DNA of 64,000 bases from CAVXJN01 sp963773585. Lineage in GTDB: Bacteria > Pseudomonadota > Gammaproteobacteria > JASBUN01. Below are positions 8,436-17,311 of this stretch, in pieces; position 1 is the stretch's first letter; each line of letters begins with the position of its first letter. The notes beneath the pieces were generated by a model. The model searched no databases. It was not told the origin of the DNA and saw only the letters and a list, made by a program, of their open reading frames with translations. The stretch spans positions 806,001 through 870,000 of the forward strand of contig CAVZBR010000004.1 in NCBI GenBank assembly GCA_963773585.1, in the 5' to 3' direction. A program made the translations under genes and the position numbers.

Positions 8436-9302
8436 TCAGGCAGCGAGAGATCCCTTGAGTTTCTTCAAGGCATTGGCTTCCAGCTGACGAATCCGCTCGG
8501 CAGATACACCATACTGATCGGCCAACTCCTGCAGCGTCGCCTTGGGCTCATGTAGCCAGCGCCGCATCAGGATATCCCGACTGCGGTCGTCCAACTCATC
8601 CAGGGCCTCGTGCAACTGCTCGACATTGTGGGTCTGCAGGTCGCCGCGCTCCACCGCTATCGCCGGGTCGGACTGGTGATCGCTCAGGTAGGCGGCAGGT
8701 GCATAGGAGGCGTGGTCGTCGTCGTCATCGGGGCCGCCATCGAAACCGATGTCCTGGCCGGCCATCCGCGACTCCATTTCCAATACGACTTCCGGCTTGA
8801 CCCCCAGGTCTTGCGCCACCTGTTCCACTTCCTGTCGGTTGAACCAACCCAGGCGCTTCTTGCTGGAGCGCAGATTGAAGAACAACTTGCGTTGCGCCTT
8901 GGTGGTGGCGACTTTGACGATGCGCCAGTTGCGTAGAATGTATTCGTGAATCTCGGCGCGGATCCAGTGCACCGCGAACGACACCAAACGTACGCCAACG
9001 TCGGGATCGAAGCGCTTCACGGCTTTCATCAGGCCGATATTGCCCTCCTGGACCAAGTCCGCCAGCGCCAAACCGTAGCCGCTATAACCGCGGGCGACGT
9101 GCACCACGAAGCGCAGGTGGGACAGCACCAGGCGACCAGCAGCCTCGACGTCGCCCCGCTCACGCAAGCGCACCGCCAGATGGTGCTCTTCTTCGGCGCT
9201 CAGGATCGGAAACCGACCTACGACCTGTAAATAGTGATCCAGGCTGCCTACCGGTTGCGGTAGTGTCATCGAAAAATCTTTTGCAATCAAAGCGTTCTCC
9301 AT
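8436..9302 (-). CDS. rpoH: RNA polymerase heat-shock sigma factor sigma-32
   Basis: Alternative sigma factor (288 aa) directing transcription of chaperone and protease genes after heat or folding stress. It has sigma-70 region 2 (DLVQEGNIGLMKAVKRFDP, then FAVHWIRAEIHEYILRNWR), the RpoH box QRKLFFNLR that separates it from other group 3 sigmas, and region 4 ending QYGVSAERIRQLEANALKKLK. An acidic GGPDDDDDH insert lies in region 3. The minus-strand start is preceded by GGAGG and, 38 nt upstream, by a perfect CIRCE operator overlapping a promoter, indicating HrcA control. It is the last gene of the ftsY-E-X...rpoH cluster. Confidence 0.97.
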   Translation of the reverse strand: MENALIAKDFSMTLPQPVGSLDHYLQVVGRFPILSAEEEHHLAVRLRERGDVEAAGRLVLSHLRFVVHVARGYSGYGLALADLVQEGNIGLMKAVKRFDPDVGVRLVSFAVHWIRAEIHEYILRNWRIVKVATTKAQRKLFFNLRSSKKRLGWFNRQEVEQVAQDLGVKPEVVLEMESRMAGQDIGFDGGPDDDDDHASYAPAAYLSDHQSDPAIAVERGDLQTHNVEQLHEALDELDDRSRDILMRRWLHEPKATLQELADQYGVSAERIRQLEANALKKLKGSLAA

Positions 9303-9336
9303 GTGCCCATAACCTCCGGCAGATGCAATTGCGGCT

Positions 9337-9366
9337 ATTTTAGCACTCGAAAGGGAGGAGTGCTAA
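9337..9366 (-). promoter_or_regulatory. rpoH promoter overlapping the CIRCE element
   Basis: On the minus strand, TTAGCA (9366-9361) and TAAAAT (9342-9337) are separated by 18 bp and fit a sigma-70 -35/-10 pair. The -35 hexamer is the first half of the CIRCE repeat and the -10 overlaps its end, so a bound HrcA dimer would cover the promoter. The rpoH ATG is about 35 nt downstream of the -10. Confidence 0.6.
9340..9366. promoter_or_regulatory. CIRCE operator (HrcA-binding inverted repeat)
   Basis: TTAGCACTC, then nine bases, then GAGTGCTAA: an exact match on both arms to the CIRCE consensus bound by the heat-shock repressor HrcA. It lies upstream of rpoH. hrcA itself is not in the window. Confidence 0.92.
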
Positions 9367-9483
9367 TGATGAGAACATTAAACCGCGGAGAAGTTCCCGT
9401 GCGTTGATGGAGAATAGTCGTTGGACTCGGCGATGCGATGGCGGGAAACGAACTTGTCGCGCTATTTCAAAATGTTGCAGCTG

Positions 9484-10884
9484 TTATTGGGAGGCGCTTT
9501 GCCGCTCTGGATCGGCGTCCACTGGCATCGCCGGCGCCGGAGAAGGGCCGGAGCTGTATTCGACCCCGCCTTTGGAATACACGCAGATCCGGTTGCGGCC
9601 GCGCTCTTTTGCCGCATAGAGGGCCTTGTCGGCCAGCGCCAACAGCAGATTCAGGCCCTGATTCGGGTGGTCCAGGGTCGAAGCCATACCGATGCTGATG
9701 GTGATCTGAACATTCGCCGGGTAGAACTGCTCCACCTTGCGCCGCAGGACCTCGGCCTTGGCGTTGGCTTCGCGGGCGCTGCAACAGGGCAGGATGACGG
9801 CAAATTCCTCGCCGCCGAAGCGTACGATCAACGCGTCGTCGCGAAAGCTGTTGTTGAGTAGCTCACCCAAAGCCGCCAGAACGTGATCGCCGGTGATATG
9901 GCCCAGGTTGTCGTTGATATGTTTGAAGTGGTCGATGTCCAGGAGCATGGCCCACAGTGGCTGATGGTCCGGATCGCCGACGAACTGCTCGCCGTGGTCC
10001 AGCAGATAGCGTTTGCTGCGCACCCCGGTGAGGCTGTCGGTGGCGGCGATGCGGCGCATTTCCTCCGCCTGCAACTTCAAGGCGGTGAACTGCTGCTTGA
10101 TGAGCAGCAGGGAGCGGATGCGCGCCATCAGGATTTCTTCGACGATCGGTTTGGTGACGAAATCGTTGGCGCCGGCGTGGAAGACTTCCGCCTGCTTCTC
10201 CTCATTGTCGGCGACCGTGACCACCAATACCGGCATTTCCTGCTGCGAATAGTGCAACCGTGTACGTATGGCGTGCAGCAGGTCGCCGCCGGTCAGGTGT
10301 CCCTTGAGATAAAAGTCGGTGATGACGATGTCGAAGGTATCGTGGTCGCCATTTGCCGCGCCTTGTTCCAGCAGTTCCAGCGCTTGTTCGGCGCTTGCCG
10401 TATGGGTGATCTTCAGCCCATGCTTTTCCATGATGTGGCAAGTCACCATGGCGGCGGTGCGACTGTCCTCTACATACAGGATTTTGCCAACCAGTCCGGA
10501 ATTGCGGCGCGTAAAGGATTTGATGAATTCCACGAAGGCTTGGTAGCCGAGGGACTTGTCGAAGTAATCGGTTACGCCGGCGGCGAAACCTTCGCGCAGT
10601 AGGCGCGAATCGGCGTCTCCGGATACCACCACGATTGGGGTGTAGTGGTGCAGCTCCGAGCGCCGGATGTCTCGCGCCAAGTCCAAGCCGTCCATATCGG
10701 GCAGCATCAACGCCGTCGTGATCAGGTCGAACTGCCGGCTTGCCAGCAAATCCTTTGCCTCGCTGGCATTGGCGCAAGTGGCGATTTCAGTGTGACTCAT
10801 CTCGGTGCGGAGAATGCGCGCAATAATGGTTCGCGACACTTCCGAGCCGTCAATGACCATGATACTGGTTGTTTTTGATTTCAT
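9484..10884 (-). CDS. double receiver-GGDEF response regulator (putative diguanylate cyclase)
   Basis: 466-aa PleD-like protein: receiver 1 (about 5-125), receiver 2 (about 133-260), GGDEF domain (about 290-440) with RFGGEEF as active-site motif. Receiver 2 keeps the acceptor aspartate (FDIVITDF) and the KP lysine. Receiver 1 reads FDLITTALMLPDMDG, with alanine where the phosphorylated aspartate should be, so it is probably a dimerisation or adaptor domain. The inhibitory-site arginine is present but the motif is RDDA, not RxxD, so product inhibition may be weak. The gene lies between ftsX and rpoH, which are normally adjacent, with about 110 and 180 nt gaps. Confidence 0.9.
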   Translation of the reverse strand: MKSKTTSIMVIDGSEVSRTIIARILRTEMSHTEIATCANASEAKDLLASRQFDLITTALMLPDMDGLDLARDIRRSELHHYTPIVVVSGDADSRLLREGFAAGVTDYFDKSLGYQAFVEFIKSFTRRNSGLVGKILYVEDSRTAAMVTCHIMEKHGLKITHTASAEQALELLEQGAANGDHDTFDIVITDFYLKGHLTGGDLLHAIRTRLHYSQQEMPVLVVTVADNEEKQAEVFHAGANDFVTKPIVEEILMARIRSLLLIKQQFTALKLQAEEMRRIAATDSLTGVRSKRYLLDHGEQFVGDPDHQPLWAMLLDIDHFKHINDNLGHITGDHVLAALGELLNNSFRDDALIVRFGGEEFAVILPCCSAREANAKAEVLRRKVEQFYPANVQITISIGMASTLDHPNQGLNLLLALADKALYAAKERGRNRICVYSKGGVEYSSGPSPAPAMPVDADPERQSASQ

Positions 10885-10994
10885 TCCCTGCCCCAGCTAT
10901 CCATGTTTGCATTAAGGTTATAATACTGCCGTGCGTCCGAGCAGCGGTCGAGCATTTTGTCGGCTGAAATCGATTTCTCTATAGTCCGCTCCGA

Positions 10995-12002
10995 TCAGGT
11001 GGGTTCGATAGCCGACAAGTGGCGGCTTACCGCCAGCCAGGAGCCGCCCAATCCCAGCAGGACGCTGCCCCCTAACAACACCGTGACCGTGGCCGGATCG
11101 AGCGCGGACAAGGTGAATTGGCTCCCGTACAAGCCCGCCAGCCGGTGCACGGGCCCGGCCACCAGGCCCAGCGCCAATACAATCAGCAGCCAGGCGATGA
11201 TGCCCCCGAACAGTCCGTACCAGACCCCGCTGTAGAGAAACGGGCGGCGAATGAAGGCGTTGGTGGCGCCGATGAGCTTGGTAATGATGATTTCGTCGCG
11301 CCGGTTCTGGATGTCCAGACGGATTGTATTGCCGATGATCAGCAAGACTGCCAACGACAGCAACGCCGCCACCACCAGCACTCCGCGTTGGGCGATTTCC
11401 ATCATCGTATACAGGCGTTTGACCCATTGCAGATCCAACTGCACCAGATCGGTCTGCGGCATGGTGCGCAACTGTTCGACGATTTCCTGCACGCTTTCCG
11501 GACGGCTGTATTTCCGATCGGGGCGCAGAATCAATACAGCGGGGAATGGATTCTCGTCGAGCACGTTGAGTGCTTCGCCGAAACCGGACAAATCCCGGAA
11601 TTCGCCCATGGCGTCCGCGCGGCTCAAAACCCGGACACTGTCAAACTCAGGCATGGCACGTAGCTTCTCGCCCAACGCCTTGGCATCGGCGTCTTTGACG
11701 TCCAACTTCAGGAATACCGAGAGCTGGGAGCTTCCGTCCCAGCCGCCGCTCACTGCCTGAAGATTCTGCAACGTCACGTACAGACCCATGGGCAACGCCA
11801 AGGCGATCCCGATCACTGCCGCCGTCATCAGACTGGTCACCGGGCTGCGATACATGCGCCCCAGGCTGTGGACCAGCACCTGGGCATTGGAAACCGCCCA
11901 GGCGTCCAATCGGGCGCGCCAGGGCGGGCGCGAACCCAGGGCCTGGCCACCGCGCTGGGCTTTGCGCGGGCGCTGGACGTGGCGCTGGGCGTGGCGCTTC
12001 AC
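10995..12002 (-). CDS. ftsX: cell-division ABC transporter permease FtsX
   Basis: Permease-like partner of FtsE (335 aa) that couples ATP hydrolysis to septal peptidoglycan hydrolysis. A basic cytoplasmic N-terminus is followed by helix 1 (about 57-80), a large periplasmic loop (about 85-195) and three C-terminal helices, the FtsX layout. The RRDEIIITKLIGATNAFIRRPF segment is a family signature. The first four bases overlap the end of ftsE. The N-terminus is long and rich in Arg and Ala. Confidence 0.95.
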   Translation of the reverse strand: MKRHAQRHVQRPRKAQRGGQALGSRPPWRARLDAWAVSNAQVLVHSLGRMYRSPVTSLMTAAVIGIALALPMGLYVTLQNLQAVSGGWDGSSQLSVFLKLDVKDADAKALGEKLRAMPEFDSVRVLSRADAMGEFRDLSGFGEALNVLDENPFPAVLILRPDRKYSRPESVQEIVEQLRTMPQTDLVQLDLQWVKRLYTMMEIAQRGVLVVAALLSLAVLLIIGNTIRLDIQNRRDEIIITKLIGATNAFIRRPFLYSGVWYGLFGGIIAWLLIVLALGLVAGPVHRLAGLYGSQFTLSALDPATVTVLLGGSVLLGLGGSWLAVSRHLSAIEPT

Positions 12003-12673
12003 GCTTGCACCTGGTCGCGCTCGGCCAGCATGCGCCCCTGCTTCAGAATCAACATCGGATGGCGCATGCGGGCAATCAGTTCCAGATCGTGGGAGGCGAT
12101 CAGCACTGTCACCCCGACCTGATTGAATTGCTCGAACAAGGACATGATTTCCCGCGACAGTTCCGGGTCGAGATTACCCGTGGGCTCGTCGGCCAGCAGC
12201 AACGGCGGCTTGTTTACCACGGCCCGGGCGATGCCCACCCGCTGCTGTTCGCCGCCCGAAAGCGTCACCGGATACTGACGTTCCTTGCCGAGCAGATTGA
12301 CTTTGTCCAGCGCAGCGCGCACCCGGCGGCCGATTTCCTGGTGGCGAAAACCGGCGATCACCAGGGGCAGGGCAATATTGTCGAATACCGTGCGGTCGTG
12401 CAGCAGGCGATGGTCCTGAAAGATCATCCCCACCTTGCGGCGCATATACGGAACCCGGCCGGGGCGGACCGCGCCGAGATTCACATTATCAACCAGGGCC
12501 TGGCCGCGGGTCGGGCGCTCGATCAACGAAATCAATTTCAGCAGCGTGCTCTTTCCGGCGCCTGAGTGGCCGGTGAGAAACGCCATCTCGCCGCGGCGCA
12601 AATGGAAGTTCACGCCGATCAGCGCATCGTGTCCACCGGGGTAGCGTTTACTGACGTTATGGAACTGAATCAT
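11999..12673 (-). CDS. ftsE: cell-division ATP-binding protein FtsE
   Basis: ABC-type ATPase (224 aa) that drives FtsX at the divisome. It has Walker A GHSGAGKSTLLK, signature LSGGEQQRVGIARA and Walker B LLLADEPTGNLDPE, and starts MIQFHNVSKRYPGG as FtsE usually does. Length matches the family (about 220 aa). It is translationally coupled to ftsX and lies 117 nt after ftsY. Confidence 0.96.
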   Translation of the reverse strand: MIQFHNVSKRYPGGHDALIGVNFHLRRGEMAFLTGHSGAGKSTLLKLISLIERPTRGQALVDNVNLGAVRPGRVPYMRRKVGMIFQDHRLLHDRTVFDNIALPLVIAGFRHQEIGRRVRAALDKVNLLGKERQYPVTLSGGEQQRVGIARAVVNKPPLLLADEPTGNLDPELSREIMSLFEQFNQVGVTVLIASHDLELIARMRHPMLILKQGRMLAERDQVQA

Positions 12674-12790
12674 GATGACAACGGTGTTGCGGCTGCGGTC
12701 GTTGCGGGCGCGCGCAGACCGGAGCGGGTTGCGAGTACGTCGACTCTCCCGTGCCTGTCGCGGGCCGCAGTATGGTGGCCGCCCAGGCGA

Positions 12791-13771
12791 TTATTGTTCG
12801 AATAGCGCGTCGACAAACTGCTGCGCATCGAATACCCGCAGGTCTTCGAGTTTTTCGCCGACTCCGATGTAGCGGATCGGCACTTGCAAACGTTTGGCGA
12901 TGGCGAAGATGATACCGCCCTTGGCGGTGCCGTCCAGTTTGGTAATGGCAAGACCGCTCAAACGCACGGCGTCGTGAAATTGCTGCGCCTGGGACAGTGC
13001 ATTCTGACCCGTACCGGCGTCCACCACCAGCAGCACTTCGTGAGGGGCCTCGGCATCGAGCTTGGCCATCACCCTGTGGATCTTCTTCAATTCCTCCATC
13101 AGGTTCGACTGGGTGTGCAGACGTCCGGCGGTGTCGGCGATCAACACGTCGACATTGCGGGCACGGGCAGCTTCAATGGCGTCGTAGATGACCGACGCGG
13201 AATCGGCGCCCGTCGGTTGGGCGATCACCGCGACGCCGTTGCGCTGTCCCCAGGTCTGTAATTGTTCGACCGCGGCGGCGCGAAACGTGTCGCCTGCGGC
13301 CAGCATCACCGACAGGCCGTCGGCTTGAAAGCGATGGGCGAGCTTGCCGATGGTGGTGGTTTTGCCGACGCCGTTGACGCCCACGACCAGGACCACAAAG
13401 GGCCGTTTGCTGCGGTCGATTTGCAGTGGTGTACTGCATGGTGCGAGCATGGCGGCCATGTCTTCGCGCAGGGCCGCAATCAGTGCTTCACCGTCTTTTA
13501 GCTGTTTGCGCGAGACGCGCGCCGTCAGATCCTTGATAATCGCCTGGGTTGCCTCGACGCCGACATCGGCTACCAGAAGCTGGGTTTCCAGTTCCTCCAG
13601 CAGTTCGTCGTCGATTTCCTTGCGGACCTTGATGAGTTCGCGAACATCGGTATTGAGTACAGCACTGGTCTTGGAGAGGCCCTGCTTGAGGCGATCGAAC
13701 CAGCCGCCGGACTTATTTTCCTGAGGCGTGCCGCCGTCGGGATTTTTTTTACCTTTGCGGAAACTGAACAT
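12791..13771 (-). CDS. ftsY: signal recognition particle receptor FtsY
   Basis: SRP-receptor GTPase (326 aa) that docks ribosome-SRP complexes at the membrane. It shows the N domain, then G motifs GVNGVGKTTTIGKLA, the DTAGRLHTQ loop and TKLDGTAKGG. The acidic A domain of the E. coli protein is missing: only a short basic, amphipathic N-terminus (MFSFRKGKKNPDGG) precedes the NG core, as in many non-enteric bacteria. First gene of ftsY-ftsE-ftsX, divergent from the M16 protease genes across an 80-nt gap. Confidence 0.96.
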   Translation of the reverse strand: MFSFRKGKKNPDGGTPQENKSGGWFDRLKQGLSKTSAVLNTDVRELIKVRKEIDDELLEELETQLLVADVGVEATQAIIKDLTARVSRKQLKDGEALIAALREDMAAMLAPCSTPLQIDRSKRPFVVLVVGVNGVGKTTTIGKLAHRFQADGLSVMLAAGDTFRAAAVEQLQTWGQRNGVAVIAQPTGADSASVIYDAIEAARARNVDVLIADTAGRLHTQSNLMEELKKIHRVMAKLDAEAPHEVLLVVDAGTGQNALSQAQQFHDAVRLSGLAITKLDGTAKGGIIFAIAKRLQVPIRYIGVGEKLEDLRVFDAQQFVDALFEQ

Positions 13772-13851
13772 CGCGATTTTGGTCCAAGGACGGGTTACTG
13801 AAGTATCCTATTATTCCTCTTCATGCTCTGAAACACGAGGCCGAATTCTCC

Positions 13852-15222
13852 ATGATCCATCGAATCCTGGCACTGTTGCTCGTTGCCCCCGCCGCAATGG
13901 CAGCCAACGACGTCCACGAGTTCACGCTCGATAATGGTCTCAAGCTGATCGTCAAAGAAGATCACCGGGCGCCGGTTGTGGTCTCTCAAGTCTGGTACAA
14001 GGTTGGTTCCAGCTACGAGCACAACGGCATCACCGGAATCTCCCATGTGCTCGAACACATGATGTTCAAAGGCACCCAGAAGCACCCGCCGGGCGATTTC
14101 TCCCGCATCATCGCTGCCAACGGCGGGCAGGAAAACGCTTTTACCGGCCGCGACTACACGGCGTATTTTCAGAGCCTGCAAAACGATCGCCTGAAAGTCA
14201 GCTTCGAGCTGGAAGCTGACCGAATGCGTAACCTGTCTTTGGCGCCGAAGGAATTCGACAAGGAAGTACATGTGGTCATGGAAGAGCGCCGCTTGCGCAC
14301 CGAGGACGACCCACAAGCCCTGACCTACGAACATTTCAACGCTTCGGCGTATATGGTCAGCCCCTATCGTCACCCGGTGATCGGATGGATGGAAGATCTG
14401 GTGAATCTGAAGGCCGGCGATTTGAAACCTTGGTACCGGCGCTGGTACGCGCCCAACAATGCAACCCTGGTTGTGGTCGGCGACGTGCAGCCCCAGGCGG
14501 TCCTGACGCTGGCGAAGAAATACTTCGGGCCTCTGAAACCTGAAAAACTCGATCCGGTGAAGCCGCGGCGTGAACCGCCGCAGATCGGCGAGCAGCGGCT
14601 GACGGTGCGCGCGCCGGCGCAGCTTCCCTATCTCATGATGGGCTATAAGGCGCCGGTGGTTGGCGGTGACGCACCGGAATGGGAACCCTACGCGCTGGAA
14701 GTGTTGGCCGGCATCCTCGACGGCGGCGACAGCGCGCGACTGGCGAGCCAAGTGGTACGCGGCTCCGGCATTGCGGCCAGCGCCAGTGCTGACTACAGCC
14801 CCTACAGCCGGCTGAGCACCATGCTGATGTTGGATGGGACACCCGCTACCGGACAAGACGTGGCAGCGGTGGAAAAAGCGTTGCGCGAGCAGGTGAAACG
14901 TTTGCGTGACGAGCCCGTCAGCGCCGACGAGTTGCAGCGAGTGAAAGCCCAGGTGGTCGCCCACGACGTGTATCAGCGGGATTCGTTGTTCTATCAGGCG
15001 ATGCAGATCGGAACCTTGGAAACCATCGGCTTGGACTGGCATCTAATGGATCAATATGTGGATCGGATCAGCGCCGTAACCGCTGAGCAGGTTCAGCAGG
15101 TGGCGCGCAAATATCTCACCGACGAGCATCTGACAGTCGCAGTGCTGCAACCTGAAGCCGGCGCTGCGCCCGCCCGTCGTCCTGCGCCGAGCCATCATCT
15201 GGGAGGCGCCCATGAAAGTTGA
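13852..15222 (+). CDS. M16 family zinc metallopeptidase, periplasmic, catalytic subunit
   Basis: 456-aa secreted insulinase-type peptidase. A signal peptide (MIHRILALLLVAPAAMA) is followed by the M16 domain with the inverted zinc motif HVLEH (H65, E68, H69) and a downstream glutamate (MEERR region) as third ligand. The inactive M16 C-terminal domain follows. The next gene encodes an M16 protein lacking the zinc motif and overlaps it by 11 nt, so the pair probably forms a heterodimer as in mitochondrial processing peptidase. Substrate unknown. Confidence 0.93.
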   Translation: MIHRILALLLVAPAAMAANDVHEFTLDNGLKLIVKEDHRAPVVVSQVWYKVGSSYEHNGITGISHVLEHMMFKGTQKHPPGDFSRIIAANGGQENAFTGRDYTAYFQSLQNDRLKVSFELEADRMRNLSLAPKEFDKEVHVVMEERRLRTEDDPQALTYEHFNASAYMVSPYRHPVIGWMEDLVNLKAGDLKPWYRRWYAPNNATLVVVGDVQPQAVLTLAKKYFGPLKPEKLDPVKPRREPPQIGEQRLTVRAPAQLPYLMMGYKAPVVGGDAPEWEPYALEVLAGILDGGDSARLASQVVRGSGIAASASADYSPYSRLSTMLMLDGTPATGQDVAAVEKALREQVKRLRDEPVSADELQRVKAQVVAHDVYQRDSLFYQAMQIGTLETIGLDWHLMDQYVDRISAVTAEQVQQVARKYLTDEHLTVAVLQPEAGAAPARRPAPSHHLGGAHES

Positions 15223-16540
15223 AATGCGCGCACTTCCCGGATTTTTGCTGCACCTCGGCGGTGCTGTGGCACTGCTGTGGTCTACCGCCGCCGCGGCCGT
15301 ACCGGAGATTCAGCACTGGCAGACTGAACAAGGCGCTGAAGTCTATTTCGTACCGGCCCCGCAATTGCCCATGGTGGACGCGCGTGTCGTCTTTGCTGCC
15401 GGCGCCGCCCGTGACGGCGACAAGCCTGGTCTGGCGTCGCTGACCAACCGCATGTTGAGCATGGGCGCCAACGGCATGGACGCCGATACCATCGCCCGTA
15501 AATTGGAGCGGGTCGGGGCAGCCACCGGCCAGGGTTCCGAGCGCGACATGGCGTGGGTATCCCTGCGCAGTCTGGTGGAGCCAAGCAAACTCGATCCCGC
15601 CGTCGACGTGCTGGCGCAGATGATGGCAAAGCCTGATTTTCCCCAGGAGGATTTCGAGCGCGAAAAGTCCCGTACCCTGGTGGCATTGGAACAGCAGCAG
15701 GAATCGCCCGCCGCAGTGGCGGAAAAGGCGTTCTTCGAAGCGGTCTACGGTGATCATCCCTACGGCCATCAACCGCTGGGCACCAAGGAAGCGGTGCAGA
15801 CGCTGAGCCGCGCCGACTTGCAGGCGTTCCACCAGCGCTTTTATGTAGCCCGCAACGCCGTGATCGCCATTGTCGGCGATCTGGATCGGGCGGCAGCGAA
15901 AAAACTTGCGGAGCGTTTGATTGCGGGACTGCCTGCAGGCGAACATGCACCGGCGCTGCCGGACGTACCGGCGCTACAGAAGGGCAAGACCGACCGCATA
16001 GCCCACCCATCGACGCAGACGCATGTGCGAGTCGGACAACCCGGCATCAAACGCGGTGATCCGGACTATTTTCCGCTGTATGTCGGCAACTATGCGCTGG
16101 GCGGCGGCGGACTGGTGTCGCGCCTGAACGAAGAAGTGCGCGAGAAGCGCGGTTTGTCCTATAGCGTGTACAGCTATTTTTATCCGATGGCGCGGAAAGG
16201 CCCGTTTCTGATGGCCATGCAAACGCGCAACGACCAGACCGACCAAGGCTTGAAAGTGATGCAGGACACCCTGCGCGGTTACCTCAAACAGGGCATCACC
16301 GCCGACGAGCTCAAGGCGGCGAAACAAAACATCACCGGCGGATTTCCGCTGCGCATCGACAGCAACTCCGACATGGTCGAGTACCTGGCCATGATCGGCT
16401 TCTACAAGCTGCCGCTGGATTACCTGCAGCGTTTCGATGAACGCATCGAAGCAGTCACGCAGAAGCAAATCAATGATGCCTTCCGCCGGCACCTCGATCC
16501 CGACGATATGGTGACCGTGGTCGTCGGAGGCGGCCAGTGA
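15212..16540 (+). CDS. M16 family peptidase-like partner, non-catalytic
   Basis: 442-aa exported M16 homologue. The signal peptide spans about residues 1-29. Where HxxEH should be it reads GLASLTNRMLS, so zinc is not bound. The C-terminal REKRGLSYSVYSYF segment carries the R/Y pair that binds substrate in partner subunits. The ATG lies inside the preceding gene with GGGAGG upstream, implying coupled translation and equimolar production. Probable role is substrate binding for the catalytic M16 partner. Confidence 0.92.
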   Translation: MKVEMRALPGFLLHLGGAVALLWSTAAAAVPEIQHWQTEQGAEVYFVPAPQLPMVDARVVFAAGAARDGDKPGLASLTNRMLSMGANGMDADTIARKLERVGAATGQGSERDMAWVSLRSLVEPSKLDPAVDVLAQMMAKPDFPQEDFEREKSRTLVALEQQQESPAAVAEKAFFEAVYGDHPYGHQPLGTKEAVQTLSRADLQAFHQRFYVARNAVIAIVGDLDRAAAKKLAERLIAGLPAGEHAPALPDVPALQKGKTDRIAHPSTQTHVRVGQPGIKRGDPDYFPLYVGNYALGGGGLVSRLNEEVREKRGLSYSVYSYFYPMARKGPFLMAMQTRNDQTDQGLKVMQDTLRGYLKQGITADELKAAKQNITGGFPLRIDSNSDMVEYLAMIGFYKLPLDYLQRFDERIEAVTQKQINDAFRRHLDPDDMVTVVVGGGQ

Positions 16541-16589
16541 GTGTCAGTGAGGATGGGCCGTTGAGTGTCATTTCCGGCGCGCCGCGCCG

Positions 16590-17192
16590 TTGGCGGTGAG
16601 CCGGCGCTCGGGCAAATCCTCGGGGGCTGACCGGACCGTTGCCAACCGGGTGCGCATCATCGGCGGCCAGTGGCGCGCCCGGCGGGTGACGTTTGCGCCG
16701 GCGGCGGGATTGCGACCAACACCCGACCGGGTCCGGGAAACCGTGTTCAACTGGTTGGCGCCTCGCCTGGAAGGCGCTGCGGTCCTGGACTTGTTCGCCG
16801 GCAGCGGCGCGTTTGGTTTGGAGGCTCTGTCTCGCGGCGCGGCCTCCGCCGTGCTGGTGGACAGCAGTCGCGAGGTGGTGACCACACTGCAGGAGCAGGG
16901 CGCACTGTTGGGCGCGCAAGGATTGCAGGTCGTCCAAAGCGACGTCGGCGCCTATCTGCGCACGGCACCGACCCGGTTTGATGTGGTGTTCGTCGATCCG
17001 CCCTATGGTCGCGGATTGCTGCCGGGCTGTTGCGCAGCCTTGCAGCAGGGCGGCTGGTTGGCACCGGGAGCGGCGGTCTATCTGGAAGCGGAGGCCGGGT
17101 TTGATCCCCAGCCGCTGCCTGCCGGGTGGGAGTTGATCCGCAGCAAACAGGCCGGTCAGGTCGGCTACCACATGGCGTCGGTGCAGCGCTAG
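16590..17192 (+). CDS. rsmD: 16S rRNA (guanine(966)-N2)-methyltransferase RsmD
   Basis: SAM-dependent methyltransferase (about 200 aa) modifying G966 of 16S rRNA. Motifs: RIIGGQWRAR near the N-terminus, RPTPDRVRETVFNWL, the SAM-binding VLDLFAGSGAFGLEALSRGA, and catalytic DPPYG. The RsmD order relative to coaD is conserved in many Gammaproteobacteria. The start is uncertain: TTG at 16590 or GTG at 16596. Confidence 0.95.
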   Translation: MAVSRRSGKSSGADRTVANRVRIIGGQWRARRVTFAPAAGLRPTPDRVRETVFNWLAPRLEGAAVLDLFAGSGAFGLEALSRGAASAVLVDSSREVVTTLQEQGALLGAQGLQVVQSDVGAYLRTAPTRFDVVFVDPPYGRGLLPGCCAALQQGGWLAPGAAVYLEAEAGFDPQPLPAGWELIRSKQAGQVGYHMASVQR

Positions 17193-17311
17193 CTGCTGCC
17201 GGTCCGGCGTCACGCCGTCATCGTTGCAACTGATGGTCTCTAAAGCATTTGCCGTCACCGTGGGGACCGGTTCAAACTGTGCTCCGTCGCTCCGGCCGTG
17301 GTGAACTCCTG

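Noticed and set aside
13795..15042. 415-codon minus-strand frame opposite the M16 protease
   Set aside because: Antisense shadow of a clear M16 gene; His/Arg/Gln-rich translation without domains.
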